Below, in pieces: positions 9,301 to 18,187 of a DNA stretch of 64,000 nt. Source of the DNA: an uncultured Flavobacteriales bacterium (GTDB lineage: Bacteria; Bacteroidota; Bacteroidia; Flavobacteriales_D; Sanyastnellaceae); the NCBI GenBank assembly GCA_938084585.1, contig CALKFF010000033.1, forward strand, positions 1-64,000, read 5' to 3'. Positions within the stretch are counted from its first letter, which is position 1. Each line of letters opens with the position of its first letter. Position numbers and translations under genes: made by a program. A model generated the notes under the pieces. It saw only the letters and a program-made list of their open reading frames with translations. It was not told the DNA's origin and searched no databases.

Positions 9301-11582
9301 GGTTGGGGCTTGGACTGGCGCTGGCGTTCGTCTTGGGCCTTTGGACCGGATGCGCCTCCCCGCAAGTGCACGGGTTGCCCCAGGGCTCAACCTCTGGGCT
9401 CGTGCCCTTGCCAGCCTCGCTGGAACTTCGTGACGAAGACAGTCAGGGACGGGGCTTTCGAACCGACGGGGTATTGAAGGTGTCTTGGCCGGAGCCATGG
9501 GGCATGAAGCCGATGGAGGCGTGGTTGACCCACGCCGGCTTGGCGTGGTCGAGAACCGATCCCGACGACGCGGATGTGCTGTGGTCCCGCACGGACCAAC
9601 CCCTCGGCCCCGAAGGCTACACACTGACGGTGGAACACGACCGAATCGTGGCCGAAGCGCAAGATGCGGAGGGGGCGTTTCGCGCCTGGACGACGCTTCG
9701 GCAGTTGATGCCGGCAGTGTGCGAACAAGGCTGTCCACAAGGGTTTGAGCTTCCTTCGGTGGCCATCCAAGACAGCGCGTTCCTCGCGCACCGGGGGCTG
9801 TTGCTGGACTGTTGTCGGCATTTCATGGCGCCGTCCTTTGTCAAGGACATGATCGACGCTTTGGCGCTTCAGAAAATGAACGTGCTGCATTGGCACTTGA
9901 CCGAGGACCAGGGATGGAGGTTGCCCATCGAAGCGTACCCCAAACTCACGGAGGTGGGCGGATTCCGAACCGAGGCCGACGGCACGGTTCATGGCGGCGC
10001 TTACACCAAACAAGACATCGCCGACATCGTCGCCTACGCGGCGGAGCGACACGTGACGGTCGTGCCGGAGGTGGAACTGCCCGGCCACAGCCGGGCGGCC
10101 TTGGCCGCCTACCCCTGGCTGGGCTGCACGGGCGACATCTTGCCCGTGCCCCACAATTGGGGGGTGTTCAAGGACGTGTATTGCGCCGGCAACGACAGCA
10201 CGATGGCGTTCCTGAAAGCGGTGCTGGACGAGACCTGCGAGATGTTTCCGTCGGAGGTCATCCACATTGGTGGAGATGAAGTGCCCAAGGTGCGTTGGGC
10301 GGAATGCCCCAAGTGCCAGGCCAAAATGGCGGAGCTGGGCCTCCAAACCGAAGCGGAACTCCAAACCTATTTCATCAATGAAGTCGGCGCCCACCTTGCC
10401 CGCAAAGGCCGTCGCATCATGGGATGGGATGAAATCCTGGAGGGTGGCCTGCCGGAGGGGGCCATGGTGCAGTCTTGGCGTGGCATGGAAGGCGCGGTGG
10501 AAGCGACGCACTTGGGCACGGACGCGGTGGTGTCCCCCACCAGCCATTGCTACCTCGATTACCCGTTGCGGTCCACGGACCTGGAGGAAGCGTACAGCTT
10601 TGTCCCTGTGCCTGAGGAGGCCCTGGGCCACAAAGGCCAAATCGTCGGCGGCGAATGCAACATGTGGTCGGAGCACGCACCACAGGACCTGGTCATGTCC
10701 AAGGTCTTTCCAAGGGCCACCGGGCTGGCCGAAGTGTTTTGGTCCGGTCCTGCCGTCACCCAGCAACCTGGGGCGTACGATGCGTTTTTGGTCCGGCTTG
10801 ACGCGTTGTCGCAACGCTGGGATTTCTTGGGTGTCACGCCAGGGCTGGAGGGGGTGCCGGTGGCGGTTGACGTGCAGCCAGACACCCAGGGCCAAGTCGC
10901 GGTCACGGTGCGCCCCGCCATCCGCAACGCAGGCGGCATGGTGACCTTTAAGCGAGAGGGCGGAGGCCTCGTGAACGAACTGCTTCAAGGCCGTGTGGGA
11001 GAGACCCTTCGGGTGTCGGGCGTTGGAACCCTCGACGTGGATGTGGCGATGCGGGGAAGGAAGACCGGGGTGGTGGAGCGCTTTCCCGTGGCGGGCCACC
11101 TCGGTGCCCACCGTCCCTTGGACCTCAGTTACGAGCCAAGCGTGCATTACACCGGCGGCGGCCCCCAAGCCATGGCCGACGGCCGTCGGGGCAGTGTGGA
11201 TTTCAGGGACGGCGCCTGGCAAGCGGTGCAAGGCCAAGACATGATGGTGACGGTGGATTTGGGTGAGCCCACGGTGCTGGAATCGGTGCAGGTGCAGTGT
11301 TACCTCTACCAGGACGCCTGGATTTTCCTGCCCCAAGAGGTGCGCTGGGAGGTGTCCCAGGATGGCGTCAACTTCGACGTGTTGGGTCAGTCCCAACAGG
11401 ACGACGCCCTGGCGCCCGACGGCCGCCAAACCGTGGTGCCAATTGCGTTGGACGTCGCAGGGGTTGAAGCTCGGTTCGTCCGGTTGACTTTGGTGAACGC
11501 CGGGGTGTGTCCCCCTTGGCACGACGCCGCAACGGAGCCCTCGTGGTTGTTCGCGGACGAACTGGTTGTGTTGGGTCGCTGA
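9297..11582 (+). CDS. Beta-N-acetylhexosaminidase (GH20), probable lipoprotein
   Basis: WHLTEDQGWRLPIEAYPKL, VVPEVELPGHSRAALAAYPWLGC, VIHIGGDEVPKVRW (catalytic D-E), ATGLAEVFWS; N-terminal lipobox-like LWTGCASP. Confidence 0.93.
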   Translation: MRLGLGLALAFVLGLWTGCASPQVHGLPQGSTSGLVPLPASLELRDEDSQGRGFRTDGVLKVSWPEPWGMKPMEAWLTHAGLAWSRTDPDDADVLWSRTDQPLGPEGYTLTVEHDRIVAEAQDAEGAFRAWTTLRQLMPAVCEQGCPQGFELPSVAIQDSAFLAHRGLLLDCCRHFMAPSFVKDMIDALALQKMNVLHWHLTEDQGWRLPIEAYPKLTEVGGFRTEADGTVHGGAYTKQDIADIVAYAAERHVTVVPEVELPGHSRAALAAYPWLGCTGDILPVPHNWGVFKDVYCAGNDSTMAFLKAVLDETCEMFPSEVIHIGGDEVPKVRWAECPKCQAKMAELGLQTEAELQTYFINEVGAHLARKGRRIMGWDEILEGGLPEGAMVQSWRGMEGAVEATHLGTDAVVSPTSHCYLDYPLRSTDLEEAYSFVPVPEEALGHKGQIVGGECNMWSEHAPQDLVMSKVFPRATGLAEVFWSGPAVTQQPGAYDAFLVRLDALSQRWDFLGVTPGLEGVPVAVDVQPDTQGQVAVTVRPAIRNAGGMVTFKREGGGLVNELLQGRVGETLRVSGVGTLDVDVAMRGRKTGVVERFPVAGHLGAHRPLDLSYEPSVHYTGGGPQAMADGRRGSVDFRDGAWQAVQGQDMMVTVDLGEPTVLESVQVQCYLYQDAWIFLPQEVRWEVSQDGVNFDVLGQSQQDDALAPDGRQTVVPIALDVAGVEARFVRLTLVNAGVCPPWHDAATEPSWLFADELVVLGR

Positions 11583-11604
11583 GGATTGTCGTATTTTTAT
11601 GTGC

Positions 11605-14145
11605 GTGAGAATGCACCTTGATCCAATGAAGTCCCTTTCGCTTGCCCTTCGCCGCGTGGTTTCCCTGTGTGGGGCCTTGGCGCTGCTGTCCCACGTTTGT
11701 GCCCAAACCCCCATCGTCTTGGACCCGCCTCCTGGCACCTTGGATGGGGTGAACATTTTGGACGACAACACGGCCATCGTGCAATTGCGCGCGCCGGGCA
11801 AATCGTACGTTCACCTTCGTGGCGACTTCAACAACTTCGTGATCAACAACAGTTCCCTGATGCGGAAGAGCACCGACGGGAACCTGCACTGGATGCAGTT
11901 GAGCAACTTGAATCCGGACGTCCAGTACCGCTATCACTTCTTGTGCGACGGAAACTTGGAAATCGGAGACCCCTATGGCACGCTGGTGCTCGACCCGTGG
12001 GAGGACCAGTACATCTCCACCTCCACCTATCCTGACATGCCACCGTACCCCACGGGGCAGGCCAATTGGCAGCAGACCGTGTTCCAAACGGTGGAGCCTG
12101 AGTTTGGTTGGACAGACCAAAATTTCCAACGCCCGCCGTCCGACCGCCTCATCATTTATGAAACGTTGGTGCGCGATTTCGACGAGACCCAGACGTTTCA
12201 GGACGTCATCGACCGGTTGGATTACTTGCAATACATGGGGTTCAACGCCATCGAGCTCATGCCGGTGAGCGAGTTTGAGGGCAACCTGAGCTGGGGCTAC
12301 AACCCGACTTACCGTTTTGCGGTCGACAAGTTTTACGGCACGAAAGAGAAGCTGAAAGAACTGGTGAACGAGTGCCACAACCGGGGCATTGCGGTCATCC
12401 TCGACATCGTCCCCAACCACGGCTACGGCACCGATCCGTTGGCCCGGCTCTACTTGGACGGTGATGGAAGCATCGCGGCGAACAACCCGTGGTTCAACGA
12501 AACGGCACGCCACCCCTTCAGCCCGGGGTACGACTACGACCACGGGGATCCGTGGACGAAGGAATTCTGGAAGCGCGTCTTCGACTTTTGGATCGACGAA
12601 TTCCACGTGGACGGCTACCGGGTCGACCTCAGCAAGGGCTTGACCCAAACCAACTCAGGCAGCAACGTGGGGTATTGGTCCCAGTACGACCAAAGCCGGG
12701 TGGACATCCTCTTCGATTACGGCACCCACATCTGGAACAACCACCCAGGGTCCTACGTGATTTTGGAACACCTCGGCAACAACGATGAAGAAACGGTGCT
12801 CGCCGACGGTGGGTTCATGCTTTGGGGCAAGATGACCCAGCAGTACACCGAATCGGCCATGGGCTACGACGGCGACATCAACTACGGCTCTTGGCAAAAC
12901 CGAGGTTGGAATTGGCCCAACCTGGTCACGTACGCCGAAAGCCACGACGAGGAGCGTGCGGCGTTCAGCCTGACTTCGTACGGCAACGCGTCCGGCGATT
13001 ACGACACCAAGCAAGAGGCCACGGCCATGGACCGTTTGGAGATGATGCACGCCTTTTTGCTGGCCATCCCCGGGCCCAAGATGATGTGGAACTGGGGTGA
13101 AATCGGGTACCAAATCAGCATCTTCGATTGCCTGAATGGCACATTTGAAGAGGGCTGCAAGCTCAACGAGAAGCCCGCACCATGGGAAGATTTGGAGAAT
13201 GAACACCGGGTGGGCTTGGCCAAGACCATCGCGGCGCTCAACCACTTGAAGAAGACCCAGCCGGTGTTTGGGACGTACGACTTCAATGTGGACGGCAGCG
13301 GCAAAGGCAAGCGCATCCACTTGTACTCGGCAGACCAAAACGCAGTCCTCGTGGGCAACTTCGACATCATTCCCATGGACATCGTGCCTGGGTTCCCTTA
13401 CACCGGCACGTGGTACGACCACTTCACAGGCGAAGAAATCGCGGTGAACGAATTGGGCAACGCCTGGTACCTCCAACCCGGAGAATGGCGTCTGCTGATG
13501 GACACCCCGCTTCCCACGCCCGACACCGACGGATCGACTCCCATTGTGACCAACGTGGGGTGCATGGACGAGGCCGCGCAGAACTACGACCCGTCGGCGG
13601 AGGCCGACAACGGTTCGTGCATGTACGTCACCACATTTGAGCTCGGCCTTGGCGACGTGGAGGCGTCGCCGCTCGGCGTGCACGTGGCGGGCTCGTTCCA
13701 AGGGTGGAACCCTGGCGGCACCGCCATGGAACTGGGTGAGGACAGCTTGTACAGGGCATCTTTCGTGGCCGTGCAAGGCGACGTGGTGCAGTACAAATTC
13801 ATCAACGGCAACGATTGGGGCGAGGATGAAGGCGTTCCTGCCGAATGCGGTGCCCCCAACGGTTTTGGCGGGTACAACCGTGAACTCACGGTCGGCAGCG
13901 CAGACGCCGTCGTTCCTGCCGTGTGCTTTGGCACCTGCGAGAGTTGCGGAGGCTCGGTCACGCCAAGTGGATGTTCGGACGGAGATTGTTGCGGCGAAGG
14001 CACCGTATGGGACGCCGCCTCAGGCACGTGCGTGGGGGACGGCACTGCAGCTTCCAATTGCCCCGAGGACCTCAACGGCGACGGCGCAGTGTCCGTGGCA
14101 GATGTCCTTCAAATGCTGGGCGCCTTCGGCGAAGTATGCGAATGA
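11605..14145 (+). CDS. Secreted GH13 alpha-amylase-family protein with N-terminal E-set (CBM48-like), one GCxxxAxNYDPxAxxDNGSC repeat, a C-terminal starch-binding-like domain and dockerin-like tail
   Basis: VDGYRVDLSKG, VILEHLGNNDE, YAESHDEERAAF (GH13 catalytic triad regions); tail CPEDLNGDGAVSVADVLQMLGAFGEVCE. Start uncertain: GTG 11605 or ATG 11611/11626. Confidence 0.88.
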   Translation: MRMHLDPMKSLSLALRRVVSLCGALALLSHVCAQTPIVLDPPPGTLDGVNILDDNTAIVQLRAPGKSYVHLRGDFNNFVINNSSLMRKSTDGNLHWMQLSNLNPDVQYRYHFLCDGNLEIGDPYGTLVLDPWEDQYISTSTYPDMPPYPTGQANWQQTVFQTVEPEFGWTDQNFQRPPSDRLIIYETLVRDFDETQTFQDVIDRLDYLQYMGFNAIELMPVSEFEGNLSWGYNPTYRFAVDKFYGTKEKLKELVNECHNRGIAVILDIVPNHGYGTDPLARLYLDGDGSIAANNPWFNETARHPFSPGYDYDHGDPWTKEFWKRVFDFWIDEFHVDGYRVDLSKGLTQTNSGSNVGYWSQYDQSRVDILFDYGTHIWNNHPGSYVILEHLGNNDEETVLADGGFMLWGKMTQQYTESAMGYDGDINYGSWQNRGWNWPNLVTYAESHDEERAAFSLTSYGNASGDYDTKQEATAMDRLEMMHAFLLAIPGPKMMWNWGEIGYQISIFDCLNGTFEEGCKLNEKPAPWEDLENEHRVGLAKTIAALNHLKKTQPVFGTYDFNVDGSGKGKRIHLYSADQNAVLVGNFDIIPMDIVPGFPYTGTWYDHFTGEEIAVNELGNAWYLQPGEWRLLMDTPLPTPDTDGSTPIVTNVGCMDEAAQNYDPSAEADNGSCMYVTTFELGLGDVEASPLGVHVAGSFQGWNPGGTAMELGEDSLYRASFVAVQGDVVQYKFINGNDWGEDEGVPAECGAPNGFGGYNRELTVGSADAVVPAVCFGTCESCGGSVTPSGCSDGDCCGEGTVWDAASGTCVGDGTAASNCPEDLNGDGAVSVADVLQMLGAFGEVCE

Positions 14146-14164
14146 GGTGAGGCAGACTTCGGAT

Positions 14165-15805
14165 TCAATCGCAGCCCGTGCCAAACACCGACAAGAAGAG
14201 CAACAAGTCTGAGCTGGCGCATACGCCGTCTCCGTCCAAATCACCAACGACCCCTTCTTCGCCATATCCGCTCAGCATTTCGAGCAGGTCGGCGGAGGTC
14301 CGCGCGGCGTCGTAGTCGAAATCGGCCAGGCAATTTGTGGGCTGCCACAATTCGTGAAGGGCGTCGACTTCCAAGTCGTGGTAAGTGTTCATGTCGCCGT
14401 TGGGCCAGCGCACGACAAGCGAGTCCACCGACGTCAATTCACCAAGTCCCCAGTGCAGGTTGAGGGTGCTCGCCCCAGAGTAGCCCTGGCCAATGTTGAC
14501 TTCGTCCATGTGGGCGGTGCCGCTGTGATGAAGGGTGGCCCTGGCGCCCACGGCGTCGCGGTTGTCTAGCGTGCCCACCAGTTTGACTTGCATCCAGTGG
14601 CCTTCGGACGCGTCGTTTCGCAACAAGGCCAACCCCGGCTGGGTCGACGATTTGGTGGTGGCCACGATGAGGTCCAAATCCCCATCTTGGTCGAAGTCCG
14701 CCATCGCCAGGCCGTAGTCTGAATAGGGGTGCTCCAAGGCGAAGTTGCCCTCACTCACGGGGGTGAAGGTGCCGTCGCCGTTGCCGTGGTACATGATGTT
14801 GGGCAAGGGAGCGAAGAGGTAGTCGTTCACGATGTACAGGTCCCAATGCCCGTCGTGGTCGTAGTCGAAAAAGACGCACCCCCAGGTCATCCCTGAATCG
14901 TTGGTCCCCGAGGACACGCTGATGTCGTCGAACGTTCCGTCCCCGTTGTTCATGAACATGGCGCTGGGGTAGAGGTCCGTGATGTACAGGTCCAAGTGGC
15001 CGTCGTGGTTGATGTCTGCGACGTCCACACCCATGCAATTGCCTTGGTAGTTCAGCCCCGCCATGAAGGCCAAATTCAAGAACGTGCCGTTCCCTTGGTT
15101 GCGGTAAAGCTTGTTGGTTTGGTTGGCGTCGTGGGTCAAGTAGAGGTCTTGGTCTCCGTCGTTGTCGTAGTCGAAGAAGATGCTCCCCATGCCGACGCCC
15201 GTGTCGAAGGTGCCCGTGGCGCCATACACGTTGGTGAAGCCGTTCCCTCCGTCGTTGCGGTAGAAATGGTTCACCGCGTTGATGTTGACCACGTACAGGT
15301 CGGTGAAGCCGTCGTTGTTGTAGTCCGCCGCGTGCAGGCTTCGGCACATCAACGCGCTGTTGAGGCCGTACGCCTCGGCCATGTCGACGAAGGTGCCGTC
15401 TCCTTGGTTGACGTAGAATCGGTTCGGCGCAGGGTCGCTTCCTCCAAAGCCGTTGCCCGTGGCCAAATCGAGGTCTCCGTCGTTGTCGAAATCGAACCAG
15501 ATCGCCGCATTGGTGAATCCTTCGTCCGCCACCCCGGCTTCTTCTGCAACATTGGTAAACGTCATGTCGCCGTTGTTGCGGTACAAGCTGTTGGGCTGGA
15601 ATTTCGTGCCGACGTAGATGTCCTCGTCTCCATCGCCGTCGTAGTCGCCCACGGCCACACAGTGGTGTTGGCCTTCCGCGTCAAGTCCCGCTGCGGCGCC
15701 CACGTCCACAAACGTGGGGGGAGTTTGGCCCCAGGCAGAGTCCGCTGCCAAGACGGCCAGCCCGAACGACATCAAAAGAACTGAAAAGTGTGCCTTGCGC
15801 CTCAT
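14165..15805 (-). CDS. Secreted FG-GAP/VCBS repeat protein with ASPIC/UnbV-like domain and dockerin-like tail
   Basis: Repeated DYDGDGDEDIYV / DFDNDGDLDLATG motifs; HWMQVKLVGTLDNRDAVGARATL...VRWPNGD; tail GDLDGDGVCASSDLLLFLSVFGTGCD. Start ATG at 15805 (MRRKAHFSVLLMS signal). Confidence 0.88.
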   Translation of the reverse strand: MRRKAHFSVLLMSFGLAVLAADSAWGQTPPTFVDVGAAAGLDAEGQHHCVAVGDYDGDGDEDIYVGTKFQPNSLYRNNGDMTFTNVAEEAGVADEGFTNAAIWFDFDNDGDLDLATGNGFGGSDPAPNRFYVNQGDGTFVDMAEAYGLNSALMCRSLHAADYNNDGFTDLYVVNINAVNHFYRNDGGNGFTNVYGATGTFDTGVGMGSIFFDYDNDGDQDLYLTHDANQTNKLYRNQGNGTFLNLAFMAGLNYQGNCMGVDVADINHDGHLDLYITDLYPSAMFMNNGDGTFDDISVSSGTNDSGMTWGCVFFDYDHDGHWDLYIVNDYLFAPLPNIMYHGNGDGTFTPVSEGNFALEHPYSDYGLAMADFDQDGDLDLIVATTKSSTQPGLALLRNDASEGHWMQVKLVGTLDNRDAVGARATLHHSGTAHMDEVNIGQGYSGASTLNLHWGLGELTSVDSLVVRWPNGDMNTYHDLEVDALHELWQPTNCLADFDYDAARTSADLLEMLSGYGEEGVVGDLDGDGVCASSDLLLFLSVFGTGCD

Positions 15806-15911
15806 GACTTCGAAAGGTACAACCGTTGGAAATGTGGGCAACTTGGGGTTTGCTGTGGATGACTCCAGCAAGCGCATGAGGCCCGACGTCAAGCCGACCT
15901 GGTATGTTTGC

Positions 15912-16001
15912 TCAGCATCCTCCGGCAGACGCTCGCATGCGGCTGTCGGGGTGCATGTAGATTGTTAGGACGGAAGGGCGCTTTGGCGCCCTTCTTTTTT
16001 T
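15912..16001 (+). ncRNA. Candidate structured small RNA (unknown family)
   Basis: TATGTTTG -7 element at 15903-15910, long hairpin 15915-15954 (CCGGCAG-A-CGC/GCG-G-CTGTCGG core), then GC-rich terminator 15973-16001; no + strand gene upstream uses this terminator. Confidence 0.4.
15973..16001 (+). terminator. Rho-independent terminator upstream of rpsT promoter
   Basis: GAAGGGCGC-TTTG-GCGCCCTTC followed by TTTTTTT. Confidence 0.85.
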
Positions 16002-16010
16002 GGCCCAAAG

Positions 16011-16040
16011 TTGCAGGACCCGCGTTCCTCACTATATTTG
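16011..16040 (+). promoter_or_regulatory. rpsT promoter (Bacteroidota type)
   Basis: TTG at 16011-16013, 19-nt spacer, TATATTTG at 16033-16040; rpsT ATG at 16068. Confidence 0.75.
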
Positions 16041-16067
16041 CACCCCTGTTTTAGCTAGGTACACATC

Positions 16068-16319
16068 ATGGCACATCACAAATCAGCCCTCAAGCGCATC
16101 CGGTCCGACGAGAAAAAGCGTGACCGCAACCGTTACCAGCACAAGACGGCCCGCAACGCCGTCCGCAAGCTCCGCGCATCCACCGATGCGAAAGAAGCTT
16201 CTGCGTTGTTGCCTTTGGTGAGCGCCATGTTGGACAAACTTGCCAAGCGCAACATCATCCACAAGAACAAAGCTTCCAACTTGAAGTCGAGCTTGACCAA
16301 GCACGTGTCCAGCCTCTGA
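16068..16319 (+). CDS. rpsT: 30S ribosomal protein S20
   Basis: [38 protein letters not shown]...[20 protein letters not shown]. Confidence 0.97.
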   Translation: MAHHKSALKRIRSDEKKRDRNRYQHKTARNAVRKLRASTDAKEASALLPLVSAMLDKLAKRNIIHKNKASNLKSSLTKHVSSL

Positions 16320-16351
16320 ACATCGACTCCGAGCTGACGCTCAAGAATTTC

Positions 16352-16384
16352 AAACCCGTTGTCCTGGACAGCGGGTTTTTTTTG
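16352..16384 (+). terminator. Terminator downstream of rpsT; its T-tract doubles as the -7 region of radC
   Basis: AAACCCGTTGTCC-T-GGACAGCGGGTTTTTTTT inverted repeat followed by T-run; TTTTTTTG begins 12 nt before radC ATG. Confidence 0.7.
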
Positions 16385-16388
16385 TGCC

Positions 16389-17054
16389 ATGTTGGAGCAA
16401 GAAAGGCCACGCGCACGGGCGGCCCAGGAAGGATTGGGGGCGTTGAACGACCGCGAACTGATCGCCCTGCTGTTGGGGACTGGGCACAACGGACGGTCGG
16501 CTGAGTCGTTGGCCAAGGAAGTGCTTGAGTTGGCGCAGGGCTGCTTGAACAATTTGGCGTCCTGGCCTGTGGAAAGCCTCACGGTGGTCAACGGCATCGG
16601 GCCTGCAAAAGCGACCTTGGTCGCGGCCGCCATGGAATTGGGACGCAGAAGGGAAGGCCATCAGAAGCGTGCTGGGTCCTGGGTCAAAACGAGCGAAGAC
16701 GTGCGAAACCGCTTCGTGTCACGCTTGGGAGACTTGCAACACGAGGAGTTCTGGGTGTTGCTCTTGAGGCGGTCCAACCATGTGTTGGCGGAAATCTGCA
16801 TTTCTCGGGGAGGCTTGACCGGCACGGTGGTCGACCCCAAGCTGGTGTTTGGGCGTGCCTTGGCCATGCGCGCGGCGGCCCTGGTGTTGGTGCACAACCA
16901 CCCGTCTGGAAATCCACAGCCCAGTGACGCAGACCGTCGGTTGACTTCCACGTTGTGTGAGGCCGGCAAACACTTGGACCTTCCCGTGTTGGACCATGTC
17001 ATCGTGGCCGGAAAAGCGTTCGTTAGCTTTGCGGACCAAGGTTGGCTTCCATGA
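16389..17054 (+). CDS. radC: RadC family JAB/MPN-type protein
   Basis: ALNDRELIALLLGTG, RGGLTGTVVDPKLVFGRAL, VHNHPSGNPQPSDAD, DHVIVAG. Confidence 0.95.
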   Translation: MLEQERPRARAAQEGLGALNDRELIALLLGTGHNGRSAESLAKEVLELAQGCLNNLASWPVESLTVVNGIGPAKATLVAAAMELGRRREGHQKRAGSWVKTSEDVRNRFVSRLGDLQHEEFWVLLLRRSNHVLAEICISRGGLTGTVVDPKLVFGRALAMRAAALVLVHNHPSGNPQPSDADRRLTSTLCEAGKHLDLPVLDHVIVAGKAFVSFADQGWLP

Positions 17055-18187
17055 ATGCATCCAAACACATGTTGATTGTGGTGGGGGCAAGGCCCCAGTT
17101 CATCAAGGCTGCGGCGTTGCACCGCGCTTTGGTGGATGTGGGGGGGTGGCGCAGCACATGGTTGCACACCGGCCAGCATCATGACGAGGCGTTGAGTGGG
17201 CAGTTCTTTCAGGAATTGGGCTTGCCCGATCCTGATGTGCGTTTGACGCCCAACCCCGCAAGCCGGGAACTTCGGTTGGGCGACATGATGGAAGGCATTC
17301 GGTTGGCCATCGACGTCCACAGCCCCTTTTGGGTGGTGGTCTTTGGCGACACGGATTCCACGCTCGCTGGGGCGTGGGCTGCGACGGCAAGGCAAATCCC
17401 ATTGATTCACATTGAGGCCGGCCTTCGTTCCCACGATTGGGGCATGCCTGAAGAAGTCAATCGGGTCCTGACTGACCGCATGTCGTCCATCTTGGTCTGT
17501 CCGACCCATGCCGCGGTGGATCACTTGACCCGGGAAGCCATCCTGGACCACTCGACCGACAAGGCCATGCCTTCTGTGCGGAAACCTTGGGTGTTGAAGA
17601 CGGGGGACATCATGCACGACAACGCCATCCATTTCAACGCACAATTCGAGGCAGACAAGGCGCGTTCAGGAAGGGTGTTGATGACCATGCATCGCCCGAG
17701 CAACGTGGACGACCCCACCACACTGTGGTCTTGGGTTGAGGCCATTGGCGCTTGGCTGAAGAAATGCGGTTTGCGGGCGGTTTGGCCCATTCACCCCCGC
17801 ACCTTGAAGGGGCTTGAAGCATCTTCACGGCCATGGCAGGAGAGGTTGGAATCGTGGGGGGTGGATGCTGTGGACCCGTTGGGCTACGTGGAGTTGCTCA
17901 AAGCCGCGCATGAAGCGCCGTTGGTCTTGACTGACAGCGGAGGCGTTCAGAAGGAAGCCTATTCATTGGGAAGGCGGTGTGTGGTCTTGCGAGACTCCAC
18001 AGAATGGACGGAGCAGGTGGCGGAAGGACAATCGGTGCTTTGCCCAGCCCCTGCGGCCTTGGAGCGCCTCGCTGATGGGTTGCTTGAAGAGGGGGCGTTC
18101 ACTCCTGGGGCGCTTTACGGAGATGGACAAGCCGCCCAAGAGCTCATGGGCAAGCTGAACCTCATGCTGGAAGGGCTGGATGGTTGA
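17042..18187 (+). CDS. wecB: UDP-N-acetylglucosamine 2-epimerase (non-hydrolyzing)
   Basis: MLIVVGARPQFIKAAALHRAL, HTGQHHDEALSGQFFQELGLP, VFGDTDSTLAGAWAA, HIEAGLRSHDWGMPEEVNRVLTDRMS, LTDSGGVQKEAY; start may be ATG 17051. Confidence 0.93.
   Translation: MASMNASKHMLIVVGARPQFIKAAALHRALVDVGGWRSTWLHTGQHHDEALSGQFFQELGLPDPDVRLTPNPASRELRLGDMMEGIRLAIDVHSPFWVVVFGDTDSTLAGAWAATARQIPLIHIEAGLRSHDWGMPEEVNRVLTDRMSSILVCPTHAAVDHLTREAILDHSTDKAMPSVRKPWVLKTGDIMHDNAIHFNAQFEADKARSGRVLMTMHRPSNVDDPTTLWSWVEAIGAWLKKCGLRAVWPIHPRTLKGLEASSRPWQERLESWGVDAVDPLGYVELLKAAHEAPLVLTDSGGVQKEAYSLGRRCVVLRDSTEWTEQVAEGQSVLCPAPAALERLADGLLEEGAFTPGALYGDGQAAQELMGKLNLMLEGLDG

Noticed and set aside
9387-11801. 804-aa minus-strand ORF antisense to the GH20 gene
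   Set aside because: Shadow ORF; GH20 catalytic motifs are on the + strand.
15806-16001. Could the RNA upstream of rpsT be a tRNA, tmRNA or SRP RNA?
   Set aside because: No T-loop GGTTCGAATCC-like segment, no CCA end, no SRP GGAAGGNAGCAGCC-type loop on either strand; left as unknown ncRNA.
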